A stretch of 64,000 nucleotides of DNA from positions 38,655-102,654 of the forward strand of contig NZ_NKYE01000022.1 of NCBI RefSeq assembly GCF_002262875.1. Direction: 5' to 3'. The first letter of the stretch is position 1, and each line of letters opens with the position of its first letter. Below are positions 51,688 through 59,539 of the stretch, in pieces. Position numbers and translations under genes: made by a program. Under the pieces are notes generated by a model. It was not told the origin of the DNA. It saw only the letters and a program-made list of their open reading frames with translations, and did not search any database. The stretch comes from Amycolatopsis antarctica. GTDB taxonomy: Bacteria > Actinomycetota > Actinomycetes > Mycobacteriales > Pseudonocardiaceae.

Positions 51688-52671
51688 CTACGGGCAGATC
51701 GCGACCTGTCCCGCGTACGAGAGGCCGGCACCGAAGCCGACCATGAGCAGCACGTCACCGGAGGAGACGGTGCCGTCCCGGCGCATGTGGTCCAGCGCGA
51801 GCGGGATCGACGCCGAGGAGGTGTTGCCGCTGTAACGGATGTCGTCGGCCACCACCATGTCCTCGCGCGCGCCCTTGGAACGCAGGCGCTTCGCGATCGC
51901 CTCGACGATGCGCAGGTTCGCCTGGTGCGGGATGAGTACGTCCACATCGGACGGTTCGAGCCCGGCGAGTGCCAGTGCCTTCAGCGCGATCGGGGCGATC
52001 TGCGTGGTCGCCCAGCGGAAGACCGCCTGGCCCTCCTGGTAGATGAACCGGTGCTCGCGCATGTAGATCGTGTCGACGAGGTCGCCCGCGCTGCCCCAGG
52101 CGACCGGCCCGATGCCGGGCTGCTCCGCCCCGCCGACCACCGCGGCACCCGCGCCGTCGGCGAAGATGATCGCGTTGGCCCGGTCGGCCGGGTCGACGAC
52201 ATCGGTGAGCTTCTCGGCGCCGATCACCAGCGCGGTCCGGGCCGAGCCCGCGCGCACCAGGTCGGACGCCACGCCGAGGCCGTAACAGAATCCGGCGCAG
52301 GCGGCGTTCAGGTCGAACGCCCCGGCGGCCTGGATGCCGATCCGGTCGGCCACCTGTGCGGCGGCGTTGGGGATCGGGGAGGGCATCGTGCAGTTCGGCA
52401 CGATCACGGTGTCCACTTCGGACGGTGCGACGCCCGCGTCGGCCAGCGCCCTCGTCCCGGCTTCCACGGCCATGTCGACCAGTCGCTCGTCCTCGCGGGC
52501 GAAGCGCCGCTCGACGATGCCGACGCGGTCGCGGATCCACTGGTCGTTGGTGTCGAGGGTCTGGGCCAGGTCGTCGTTGGTCACCCTGCGCTCGGGCTGG
52601 TAGCTGCCGATGCCGAGCAGGCGGGTGGCGGCGGGACCCTGACCGAGACGGATGGATGCACGCCCGGTCAC
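51688..52671 (-). CDS. fabH: Beta-ketoacyl-ACP synthase III
   Basis: A 327-residue initiation condensing enzyme joining acyl-CoA to malonyl-ACP. The catalytic Cys is in 'FDLNAACAGFCYGL', His in 'LIPHQANLRIVEA' and Asn in 'YSGNTSSASIPLAL'. The GTG start overlaps the fabD stop by 4 bp (GTGA), so the two are coupled. Its presence inside the operon matches the Streptomyces fabD-fabH-acpP-fabF order and differs from M. tuberculosis, where fabH is elsewhere. Confidence 0.97.
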   Translation of the reverse strand: MTGRASIRLGQGPAATRLLGIGSYQPERRVTNDDLAQTLDTNDQWIRDRVGIVERRFAREDERLVDMAVEAGTRALADAGVAPSEVDTVIVPNCTMPSPIPNAAAQVADRIGIQAAGAFDLNAACAGFCYGLGVASDLVRAGSARTALVIGAEKLTDVVDPADRANAIIFADGAGAAVVGGAEQPGIGPVAWGSAGDLVDTIYMREHRFIYQEGQAVFRWATTQIAPIALKALALAGLEPSDVDVLIPHQANLRIVEAIAKRLRSKGAREDMVVADDIRYSGNTSSASIPLALDHMRRDGTVSSGDVLLMVGFGAGLSYAGQVAICP

Positions 52672-53597
52672 CGGGCGGTCTCCTGCCCGGCGTCGAGGGC
52701 GCTGCCGAGCTCGGCCGGGGTCTTGAGGGCGACGGTCGTGGTGACGGTGCCCTTGAGCTGACGCTTCACCAGACCGGTCAGCGTGCCCGCTGGGGGCAGT
52801 TCGACGGTGGCCGTGACGCCCAGCCCGACCAGTCCGTCCATGGTCAGATCCCAGCGCACCGGCCTGGTTACCTGGCCGACGAGCCGGTCGAGGTACTCCC
52901 GGCCGCTGGTCACCACGGTGCCGTCGGCGTTCGACAGCAGCGGGCGGACGGGGTCGGCGGGGGAGATGCCCGCCGCGTGCCCGCGCAACTCGTCCTCGGC
53001 CGGGGCCATGAAGCCGGTGTGGAAGGCGCCGGCGACCTTGAGGGCGCGGACCTTGGTGCCCTCCAGCGGCTCGGCGACGATCCTGGCGATGGCGTCGGCC
53101 GCGCCCGAGGCGACGATCTGCCCGGCCCCGTTGCGGTTCGCCGCGGCCAGGTCGTGGTCGGCGAGCCAGGCGACGACCCGGTCCGGCTCACCCAGCATCA
53201 CGGCCGCCATGCTGCTCGGCTCGGCCTCGCACGCCTTCGCCATCGCGGCGCCGCGGACGGCGGCCAGTGCGACGGCCTCGGCGTCGGTGAGTACCCCGGC
53301 GATCGCCGCCGCGGCGAGCTCGCCGACCGAGTGACCCGCCACCGGTGCGTCCGCGGGCAGGGCCCGTTCCCGCCGGAGCTCGCCGTGGGCCAGCAGTGAG
53401 AGCGCCACGATCAGCGGCTGCGCTATCGCGGTGTCCTGAATCTCGTCGGCCTCTGCCTCGGTTCCGAGGCGCACCAGGTCGAGTCCGGCCCGGTCCGACC
53501 ATTCCAGGACGCGCTCGCGCGCGCCGTCGAGTTCGAGCCAGGGGGTGAGCATGCCGGGAGCTTGGGAGCCCTGTCCGGGGGCGAGGAGGGCAATCAC
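52668..53597 (-). CDS. fabD: Malonyl-CoA:ACP transacylase
   Basis: A 309-residue transacylase loading malonate onto ACP. It starts IALLAPGQGSQAPGML (the family N-terminus), has the nucleophile in 'VAGHSVGELAAA' and His in 'KVAGAFHTGFM'. The GTG at 53597 is preferred because the family begins there; a GTG five codons upstream (53612) is possible. It is the first gene of the fab operon. A perfect palindrome lies 68 bp upstream. Confidence 0.95.
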   Translation of the reverse strand: MIALLAPGQGSQAPGMLTPWLELDGARERVLEWSDRAGLDLVRLGTEAEADEIQDTAIAQPLIVALSLLAHGELRRERALPADAPVAGHSVGELAAAAIAGVLTDAEAVALAAVRGAAMAKACEAEPSSMAAVMLGEPDRVVAWLADHDLAAANRNGAGQIVASGAADAIARIVAEPLEGTKVRALKVAGAFHTGFMAPAEDELRGHAAGISPADPVRPLLSNADGTVVTSGREYLDRLVGQVTRPVRWDLTMDGLVGLGVTATVELPPAGTLTGLVKRQLKGTVTTTVALKTPAELGSALDAGQETAR

Positions 53598-53664
53598 CTT
53601 TACAGGGAACACGGTCGAGGGTCCGTCCGGTGATGCCGTGGCTCACGAAGTACTCGCGCGTCAG

Positions 53665-53681
53665 TTGTAGGAACCCTACAA
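53665..53681. promoter_or_regulatory. Perfect 17-bp palindrome in the fabD promoter region
   Basis: TTGTAGG-AAC-CCTACAA, 7-bp arms. On the minus strand a TAGGGT (-10-like) falls within it. It lies between fabD and the PucR-type regulator gene that precedes it, so it is the best candidate binding site for that regulator (FasR-like). No binding data exist here. Confidence 0.68.
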
Positions 53682-53754
53682 AGGTGGCGCCCGGATGAAC
53701 GAATGTGCCGAGAGCGACTTGTCGGGTTCGGGTACCCGTCACATGTGGCGCCGG

Positions 53755-54957
53755 TCACCACAGACCGCGAGCGCGGGCCAGTCTGCCGACGGTCAGCCCG
53801 GTGCGCAGCACGTGGGCGTCGCGGGGGTCGGCGGCGTGCCGTCCGGTCAGTTCCGCGGCCCGGCGAAGCCGGTAGCGCACGGTGTTGGGGTGCACGAACA
53901 GCGCTCGCGCGCACACCTCGAGCACGCCCCCGCTCTCCAGGTAGGCCTCGACCGTCCGCAGCAGTGCCGGGCCCGCGTCCTCCAGCGGCCGGGCGATCTG
54001 CTCGACGAGCAGTCGTTCGGCCTCGGCGTCCCCGGTCAGCACCCGCTCCGGCAGCAGGTCGCCCGAGCGTGCGGGACGCGGAGCTCCCGGCCAGCCGACG
54101 ACGGCGCGCAGCCCGGACATCGCGTCGCCCGCGCTGCGGTGCGCCTCGGCGAGCGTGGCCACGGTCGGCCCGGCCACGACCGGTCCCTCGCCGAACGCCA
54201 CCGTCATCTTGCCGAGGGCCTCGCCGTCGCCGTCCGGGCCGGAGAGCACGACGACGAGCCGGGCGCCCTGGACGCTGAGCAGCACCGCCCTGCCGATCCG
54301 CGCGGCCCGGCTGCGCACCTCGAACACCACGGTCGGCGGGTCGTCCGAGGGCGGGTTGCCCACCAGCACCGTCGCGCTGGCCGCGGGATCCCAGCCGAGC
54401 GCGGAGGCCCGCGAGAGCACCGACTCCTCGGCGTCGCCGCGGACGATGCCGTCGACCACGAGAGCTTCCAGCCGGGCGTCCCAGGCGCCGCGTGCCTCGG
54501 CGGCGGCGGCGTAGGAGTTGGCCGCGGCGAAGGCGATCTCCCTGCCGTAGCGCAGGATCCCCTCGATCAGCTCCGAGCGTTCCCGTTCGTCGGCCGCCAA
54601 ACCGGGCAGTTCGTCCTCGAAGACCTCGATCGCCAGCCGGACCAGCCCGACGGTCTGGCGCAGGCTGATCGACCGGGACAGTTCCTCCGGCGCGCCGCGG
54701 AACGCCTCGGTGCTGAGCTGCAGCGCCTCCTTCGAGTCGCGCAGCCAGCTCACGAACCCGGCCGCCCCGGCCTGGGTGATGAGCAGGACGCTGGCCCGCT
54801 GCTCGGCGGGCATCCGGCCGAACCAGGGCAGCCGCTCCTCCATCGCCGCCACGCTGGCCGCGGCGAGCCGTCCGGAGGCGCGTTCCAGTTCACGCAGGGT
54901 CCGCACGGACAGGCCGTGCCGTCTCGGCTCCGGCCCGCTGACGTTCGGCTCGCTCAT
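53755..54957 (-). CDS. PucR/CdaR-type regulator of fatty acid synthesis (FasR/Rv2242-like)
   Basis: A 400-residue regulator. The N-terminal helical domain ('ERASGRLAAASVAAMEERLPWFGRMPAEQRASVLLITQAGAAGFVSWL') and central GGDEF-like CdaR region are followed by the C-terminal HTH_30 ('LLRTVEAYLESGGVLEVCARALFVHPNTVRYRLRRAAELTGR'). By position directly upstream of fabD it corresponds to FasR of Streptomyces coelicolor and Rv2242 of M. tuberculosis; the former activates the fab operon. It probably binds the palindrome at 53665-53681. The regulation is inferred from synteny. Confidence 0.92.
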   Translation of the reverse strand: MSEPNVSGPEPRRHGLSVRTLRELERASGRLAAASVAAMEERLPWFGRMPAEQRASVLLITQAGAAGFVSWLRDSKEALQLSTEAFRGAPEELSRSISLRQTVGLVRLAIEVFEDELPGLAADERERSELIEGILRYGREIAFAAANSYAAAAEARGAWDARLEALVVDGIVRGDAEESVLSRASALGWDPAASATVLVGNPPSDDPPTVVFEVRSRAARIGRAVLLSVQGARLVVVLSGPDGDGEALGKMTVAFGEGPVVAGPTVATLAEAHRSAGDAMSGLRAVVGWPGAPRPARSGDLLPERVLTGDAEAERLLVEQIARPLEDAGPALLRTVEAYLESGGVLEVCARALFVHPNTVRYRLRRAAELTGRHAADPRDAHVLRTGLTVGRLARARGLW

Positions 54958-54998
54958 CGTGCGCCCATTCTAGTCGCGGGCGTGCCGCCGGTCGCTGG

Positions 54999-55032
54999 TC
55001 GCCGGGAGCGGCCGACCGGCCACTCCCGGCGA
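54999..55032 (-). terminator. Hairpin terminator after the SPFH-RHH operon
   Basis: TCGCCGGGAG at 54999-55008 pairs with CTCCCGGCGA at 55023-55032, with an inner GGCC/GGCC stem. It begins directly after the stop of the small RHH-like gene and precedes the PucR-type regulator gene. Confidence 0.75.
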
Positions 55033-55260
55033 TCAGGCTTCCTCGCCCCCGGGGTCCTCGCGCTCCTCGGCGCGTGGTCTGCCGCGCGGCCGGATCCGGC
55101 CGACGTCACGGGGCAGTCTGCCCGAGTCGGCCAGCGCCTGCCGGAGCACAAACTCGATCTGCGCGTTGGTGCTGCGCAGTTCGTCGGCCGCCCACCGGGC
55201 CAGCGCGTCGTGCACCGCCGGATCCAGTCGCAGCAGGAGTTTCTTGCGTTCGCCCGGCAC
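55033..55260 (-). CDS. Small ribbon-helix-helix-like protein
   Basis: A 75-residue protein. 'ERKKLLLRLDPAVHDALARWAADELRSTNAQIEFVLRQAL' reads as a beta strand followed by two helices, the Arc/MetJ ribbon-helix-helix pattern. The 'RLDPAVHDAL...W' form is seen in small proteins encoded next to SPFH genes. The C-terminus is Arg/Glu-rich. The GTG start is 12 bp after the SPFH stop, so it is co-transcribed. It may bind DNA and autoregulate the pair, which is inference. Confidence 0.75.
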   Translation of the reverse strand: MPGERKKLLLRLDPAVHDALARWAADELRSTNAQIEFVLRQALADSGRLPRDVGRIRPRGRPRAEEREDPGGEEA

Positions 55261-55272
55261 ATCGGCCGCCGG

Positions 55273-56199
55273 TCAGTAGAGGCTGCCGGCGTTCACGACC
55301 GGCTGGGTGTCGCGATCACCGACGAGCACGACGAGCAGGTTGCTGACCATCGCCGCCTTGCGTTCCTCGTCGAGTTCCACGATGTCGTGCTCGGCGAGCC
55401 TGCCCAGCGCCATCTCCACCATGCCGACGGCACCCTCGACGATGCGCTGCCGGGCCGCGACCACGGCACCCGCCTGCTGGCGGCGGAGCATGGCCTGGGC
55501 GATCTCCGGGGCGTAGGCGAGATGGGTGATCCGCGATTCGATGACCGTGACTCCAGCGGACGCGACCCGGGCGCCCACTTCGGTCGAGAGCTTCTCGGTG
55601 ATCTCCTCGGCGTTGTCGCGCAGGGAGAGCGCGTCCGCGCCGTGGGTGTCGTACGGGTAGCTGTTGGCGATGTGCCGGACGGCGGTCTCGGTCTGGATCG
55701 CGACGAACTCCACGAAGTCGTCCACCTCGAACAGTGCCTGCGCGGTGTCCTGCACCTGCCAGACGACGACGGCCGCGATCTCGATCGGGTTGCCGTCGGC
55801 GTCGTTCACCTTGGCCACGTCGGTCTCGTGGTTCCGGATCCGGGTGGAGACCCGCATCCGGGAGGCGATCGGGTTCACCCACTGCAGGCCGTCGGCACGC
55901 AGCGTGCCGGTGTAGCGGCCGAGGATCTGCACCACGCGGGCCTCGCCGGGGGCGACGGCGGTCAGGCCCGCCAGCAGCACGAGCCCGCCGAGGAAGAGGA
56001 GCACGCCGGCGACGAACAGCGCGACGCCGGCGGCGCCCCAGATGTTCGCACCGACGATGGCCAGCGCGGTGCCCGCGGCGACCACCAGCGTCAGCGTGCC
56101 GAGCATCGGGAAGCCGCGTACGGCGTGCACCACCCGTTCGCGGGTGTGCGGTGTCGGCATGTCCACCGCCGAGGTGGTGCCGGTGCGTGTCGTGGTCAT
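55273..56199 (-). CDS. SPFH/Band 7 domain membrane protein (slipin/stomatin-like)
   Basis: A 308-residue protein. Two adjacent N-terminal hydrophobic segments ('MLGTLTLVVAAGTALAIVGANIWG', 'ALFVAGVLLFLGGLVLLAGL') anchor the SPFH domain, with 'VVQILGRYTGTLRADGLQWVNP', 'DADGNPIEIAAVVVWQVQDTAQALFEVDDFVEFV' and 'AYAPEIAQAMLRRQQAGAVVAARQRIVEGAVG'. Such proteins form membrane microdomain scaffolds. GGAGGG precedes the ATG at 56199. On the minus strand TATGAT at 56244-56249 is a perfect -10, overlapped by a palindrome. It is co-transcribed with the RHH-like gene. Confidence 0.92.
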   Translation of the reverse strand: MTTTRTGTTSAVDMPTPHTRERVVHAVRGFPMLGTLTLVVAAGTALAIVGANIWGAAGVALFVAGVLLFLGGLVLLAGLTAVAPGEARVVQILGRYTGTLRADGLQWVNPIASRMRVSTRIRNHETDVAKVNDADGNPIEIAAVVVWQVQDTAQALFEVDDFVEFVAIQTETAVRHIANSYPYDTHGADALSLRDNAEEITEKLSTEVGARVASAGVTVIESRITHLAYAPEIAQAMLRRQQAGAVVAARQRIVEGAVGMVEMALGRLAEHDIVELDEERKAAMVSNLLVVLVGDRDTQPVVNAGSLY

Positions 56200-56242
56200 C
56201 GCGCCCTCCAGTGAGTCGTTCCTGCGACGATGGCAGCAACGT

Positions 56243-56259
56243 ATCATAGTGATATCACT
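56243..56259 (-). promoter_or_regulatory. SPFH-operon promoter -10 with overlapping palindrome
   Basis: AGTGATATCACT, a perfect 12-bp palindrome at 56248-56259, abuts and overlaps a consensus TATGAT -10 on the minus strand (56244-56249). The region is unusually AT-rich for this genome. A repressor site is likely; the RHH-like protein of the same operon is one candidate. Confidence 0.65.
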
Positions 56260-56535
56260 TTTCGGCTCGAGGTCATCCCGGCCGGGCGGTGCACGTGGAT
56301 GTGGTGGGCGCGATGGGCGAAAAAAACCCGAGGCCGCCCGGCGCGCTGCGTGTGGCGCTGCGCCGGACGGCCTCGTCTCCCCGGTCCCCACCGGTACGTC
56401 CACTATGGACTCTGTTGATCGTCCGGCGCCAGCGTTCTCACCCGTTCGTGGTCCCTGTTCGAGTTGTCGGCCCGCTGGGGGTGCCCGACAATTCCGGGCA
56501 CACAACTCAATTCTGAGCTACGAACCGAGGAGGAA

Positions 56536-57420
56536 ATGGTGGGCGAACAGCTCAAAGATGGGCTGGGTCAAGCGTGGAACCTGATCGCCACGTTCGTCCC
56601 GAAACTCATCGGATTCCTGATAATCCTGTTGATTGGCTGGCTGATCGCGAAAGGGGTGTCCAAGGGGCTGTCACTTGTCTTGGGGCGCTTGGGTTTCTCG
56701 AGGCTCATCGATAAGACCGGACTGTCCGGATTCCTCAAGCAGTCGCGCGTGGACGCGACCGAGATCATCAGCAAAATCGTTTATTACTTCATTCTGCTGA
56801 TCGCGCTGCAACTTGCTTTCGGGGTTTTCGGCGAAAGCAATCCGGTCAGTCAGCTGCTCAATGACGTGATCGCGTTCCTGCCGCGCATCGTGGTCGGTAT
56901 CGTGCTCGTCATCGTGGCCGCCGCCATTGCGAAAGCCGTTCGCGATCTGGTGGCGAGGGCCCTGTCCGCCAGGCCTGCCGGGCCGTTGCTCGGTACCGTC
57001 GCCTACTGGCTGATCATGGCCTTCGGCATCATCGCGGCGCTGAACCAGGTCAACATCGCCACCACCGTCACGACGCCGGTCCTGATCACCGTGCTCGCCA
57101 CCATCGGCGGCGTGATCGTCGTCGGCTTCGGCGGCGGGCTGGTCAAACCCGCGCAGGAACGCTGGGGCGGCTGGCTGGACAACCTGCGCGGCCAGTTCGG
57201 CGGTGCGGGCCAGGGCGCCCACAGCGGCACGCTCGGCCACGGCGCCGCCCAGGCGACCGCCACCCAGGTGCAGCCGGGCCAGGCCGCTCCCGGCCGTCCG
57301 GCACAACCCGGTGCCGGAGGACAGGTGCACCCGGGCCAGCCGGGTCAGCCGGGTCAGCAGGGCGGGCCGAGGGCCGAGCCGCCGACGCCGCCCTCGGGCA
57401 TCCCGCCGCTCGAGCGTTGA
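56536..57420 (+). CDS. Mechanosensitive-channel-like protein with TM-helix repeats
   Basis: A 294-residue membrane protein. Two 'conserved TM helix' repeats ('PKLIGFLIILLIGWLIAKGVSKGLSLVLGRLGF...LIDKTGL' and 'FLPRIVVGIVLVIVAAAIAKAVRDLVARAL') and further segments resemble the small MscS-related family (CmpX-like). Residues ~225-294 are a Gly/Pro/Gln-rich cytoplasmic tail with GQPGQPGQ repeats. It probably forms an osmotic or voltage-sensitive channel; no MscS beta domain is visible. GAGGAGG precedes the ATG. It is divergent from the SPFH operon. Confidence 0.85.
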   Translation: MVGEQLKDGLGQAWNLIATFVPKLIGFLIILLIGWLIAKGVSKGLSLVLGRLGFSRLIDKTGLSGFLKQSRVDATEIISKIVYYFILLIALQLAFGVFGESNPVSQLLNDVIAFLPRIVVGIVLVIVAAAIAKAVRDLVARALSARPAGPLLGTVAYWLIMAFGIIAALNQVNIATTVTTPVLITVLATIGGVIVVGFGGGLVKPAQERWGGWLDNLRGQFGGAGQGAHSGTLGHGAAQATATQVQPGQAAPGRPAQPGAGGQVHPGQPGQPGQQGGPRAEPPTPPSGIPPLER

Positions 57421-57438
57421 TCGACCGGCATCCGCGAT

Positions 57439-57478
57439 ACTCCCGGCCCGGGGTCCGAACGGACTCCGGGCCGGGAGT
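57439..57478 (+). terminator. Hairpin terminator after the channel gene
   Basis: ACTCCCGGCCCGG...GTCCG at 57439-57457 pairs with its complement at 57460-57478 (19 positions, one mismatch) around a 2-nt centre. It lies 19 bp after the stop codon. Confidence 0.85.
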
Positions 57479-57559
57479 GTGTTCCGCGCCTCACAATCGC
57501 TAGGGGAATCCCGAGGGCCGGGTGCATGTTGTCCGGTGGGGGATTGGAAGGAGCCTGCC

Positions 57560-58195
57560 GTGGAAATCCTGCTGGAACACGGAGTGACCGTCCTGGGGCA
57601 GTGGATTTCCTACGCCGAACTGCTCGGGCAACTCTGCGCGCTCGCGGTGGTCTTCCTCGCCCAGCGGCGGACCCTGTGGACCTGGCCGGTGCAGGTCGGG
57701 GCCACGGTGATGCTCTTCGCCGTCTACGCCTCCGCCCACCTCGGCGGGTTCGCCGGCAGGCAGGTCGCGATTTTCGCCATCTCCGTCTACGGCTGGTGGG
57801 CCTGGTCGCGCAAGCGGGACCCGGTCTACGGCATAGCCGTACGCAAGGCCGGCACCCGGGAACGGCTGGTCATGGCGGCCGCCTTCGTCACGGGCACCGT
57901 CGCGATGGCGCTGGCGCTCGACGCGCTGGGTGCCTCGTGGGCACCGTGGCCGGACGCGGCGATCTTCGTCGGCACCCTCGTCGCCTTCGCCGCCCAGGGC
58001 GCGGGGCTGGTCGAGTTCTGGCTGGTCTGGCTGGTCGTCGACGCCGTGGGCGTGCCGCTGCAGATCGCGTCCGGGCTCTACTTCTCGGCCGCCATCTACC
58101 TCGTCTTCGCCGCGCTGGTGGTGCACGGCTGGTGGAGCTGGAATCGGTCCGCGCGGCAGCAGGCCGGAGCACTCGCGCACGCCGGCGCGCGCTGA
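57560..58195 (+). CDS. pnuC: PnuC-family nicotinamide riboside/vitamin transporter
   Basis: A 211-residue membrane protein with about seven segments. 'ISYAELLGQLCALAVVFLAQRRTLWTWPVQV' and 'QVAIFAISVYGWWAWSR' contain the PnuC WxWxxG-like signatures, and 'EFWLVWLVVDAVGVPLQIASGLYFSAAIYLVFAALVVHGWWSW' is the conserved C-terminal half. PnuC proteins move nicotinamide riboside, or in subtypes riboflavin or thiamine, by facilitated diffusion. No riboswitch core is visible upstream, so the vitamin is not decided. GGAAGGAG 7 bp before the GTG sets the start. Confidence 0.92.
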   Translation: MEILLEHGVTVLGQWISYAELLGQLCALAVVFLAQRRTLWTWPVQVGATVMLFAVYASAHLGGFAGRQVAIFAISVYGWWAWSRKRDPVYGIAVRKAGTRERLVMAAAFVTGTVAMALALDALGASWAPWPDAAIFVGTLVAFAAQGAGLVEFWLVWLVVDAVGVPLQIASGLYFSAAIYLVFAALVVHGWWSWNRSARQQAGALAHAGAR

Positions 58196-58208
58196 AGTCC
58201 CGTCCGTC

Positions 58209-59420
58209 TCAGCGCACGGTGGCGTGCGTGGGCCGGAGGTCGGCGATCCGGCGGACGCCCAGGAGCTGCATCGTGCGGACGATCTCGGCGCGCAGGATGT
58301 CGACGCAGCGCTGCACGCCCCGTTCGCCGCCCGCCATGAGCCCGTACAGGTACGCCCGGCCGATCAGGCAGTTGTGCGCGCCCATCGCGGTCGCCGCGAC
58401 GATGTCGCCGCCGGAGAGGATGCCGGTGTCCAGCCATACCTCCGCGTCCCCGCCCACGGCGTCCAGCACCCGCGGCAGTAGCTCCAGCGGCGTCGGTGCG
58501 CGGTCGAGTTGCCTGCCGCCGTGGTTGGACAGCAGCACGGCGTCGGCCCCCGCGGCCACCACGCGGCGGGCGTCGTCGACGTTCTGGATGCCCTTCACCA
58601 CCAGCGTGCCCGGCCAGGTCCGCCGGACCCAGTCGAGGTCCTCGTAGCCCAGCGTCGGATCGAACATCTTGTTGATCAGCTCGGCGACGGTCCCGTCGAA
58701 GGAACTCAGCGAGGCGAAGGTGAGCGGTTCGGTGGTGAGCAGGTTCATCCACCACGCCGGGTGCGTCGCCCCGTCGGCGAAGGTGCGTAGCGTCAGCGCG
58801 GGCGGGATGGTCAGCCCGTTGCGGACGTCGCGCAGCCGCGCCCCGGCGACCGGGGTGTCCACGGTGAGCATCAGCGTGTCGTAGCCCGCCGCGGCGGCGC
58901 GGCGCATCAGGTCCTCACCGGCACCGCGATCGCGCCAGACGTAGAGCTGGAACCATCTCCGCGCGTCCGGCGCTTCCTCGGCGACGTCCTCGATGGAGGT
59001 CGTGCCCATCGTGGACAGCGAGTACGGGATGCCTTCGCGCTGGGCCACCCGGGCCACCGCGCGCTCGCCCTCGTGATGCATCATCCGGGTGAACCCGGTC
59101 GGTGCGAACGAGAACGGCAGCTCGGAACGCCTGCCCAGTACCGTCGCCGATGTGTCCACATCGGACACTCCACGCAGGACGTTGGGGCTGAACTCCACCC
59201 GCCGGAACGCCTGCCGGGCGCGGAGCAGGCTGTCCTCCAGCTCGGCCGCGCCGTCGGTGTAGTCGAACACCGCCCGCGGGGTGCGCCTGCGCGCCACCGT
59301 GCGCAGGTCGGCGATCGTCTGCGCGGCCGCGAGCCTGCGGTCGGTGGGGTTGAGCACCACGGGGCGGGGACGCAGGATCTCGGCGAGCTCCGCGGGACGC
59401 GGCAGTCGGCGCTTGGTCAC
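58209..59420 (-). CDS. FMN-dependent alpha-hydroxy acid dehydrogenase (LldD-like)
   Basis: A 403-residue TIM-barrel flavoprotein. 'RTPRAVFDYTDGAAELEDSLLRARQAFRRVEF' is the family N-terminus, 'PFSFAPTGFTRMMHHEGE' and 'SLSTMGTTSIEDV' bind FMN, and the catalytic His-Arg is in 'VLLSNHGGRQLDRAP'. The C-terminal 'DTGILSGGDIVAATAMGAHNCLIGRAYLYGL' completes the barrel. It oxidises L-lactate or a related 2-hydroxy acid to the 2-keto acid. The GTG at 59420 follows AAAGGTG. It lies 119 bp after aceE behind a strong terminator, so it is probably transcribed separately. Confidence 0.92.
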   Translation of the reverse strand: MTKRRLPRPAELAEILRPRPVVLNPTDRRLAAAQTIADLRTVARRRTPRAVFDYTDGAAELEDSLLRARQAFRRVEFSPNVLRGVSDVDTSATVLGRRSELPFSFAPTGFTRMMHHEGERAVARVAQREGIPYSLSTMGTTSIEDVAEEAPDARRWFQLYVWRDRGAGEDLMRRAAAAGYDTLMLTVDTPVAGARLRDVRNGLTIPPALTLRTFADGATHPAWWMNLLTTEPLTFASLSSFDGTVAELINKMFDPTLGYEDLDWVRRTWPGTLVVKGIQNVDDARRVVAAGADAVLLSNHGGRQLDRAPTPLELLPRVLDAVGGDAEVWLDTGILSGGDIVAATAMGAHNCLIGRAYLYGLMAGGERGVQRCVDILRAEIVRTMQLLGVRRIADLRPTHATVR

Positions 59421-59481
59421 TGGCAGGACACCTTTCTCACCGGTTTCGGACGTCTTCCGCACGTCTTTGGCCGCTACGCGA

Positions 59482-59522
59482 GGGGCCGCGGGCACGACGG
59501 TCGATGTCGTGTCCGCGGCCCC
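59482..59522 (-). terminator. aceE terminator hairpin
   Basis: GGGGCCGCGG-G-CACGAC at 59482-59498 pairs with its complement at 59506-59522, a 17-bp stem with one G-T pair and a 7-nt loop. It lies 18 bp after the aceE stop on the minus strand. Confidence 0.88.
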
Positions 59523-59539
59523 GTGCGCTCGCGCGATCC

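Noticed and set aside
57480..57555. Possible TPP-type riboswitch before pnuC (CGCTAGGGG resembles the 5' end of actinobacterial TPP elements)
   Set aside because: The conserved CTGAGA and the GAACCTGATC cores are absent, and the space before the ribosome site is too short.
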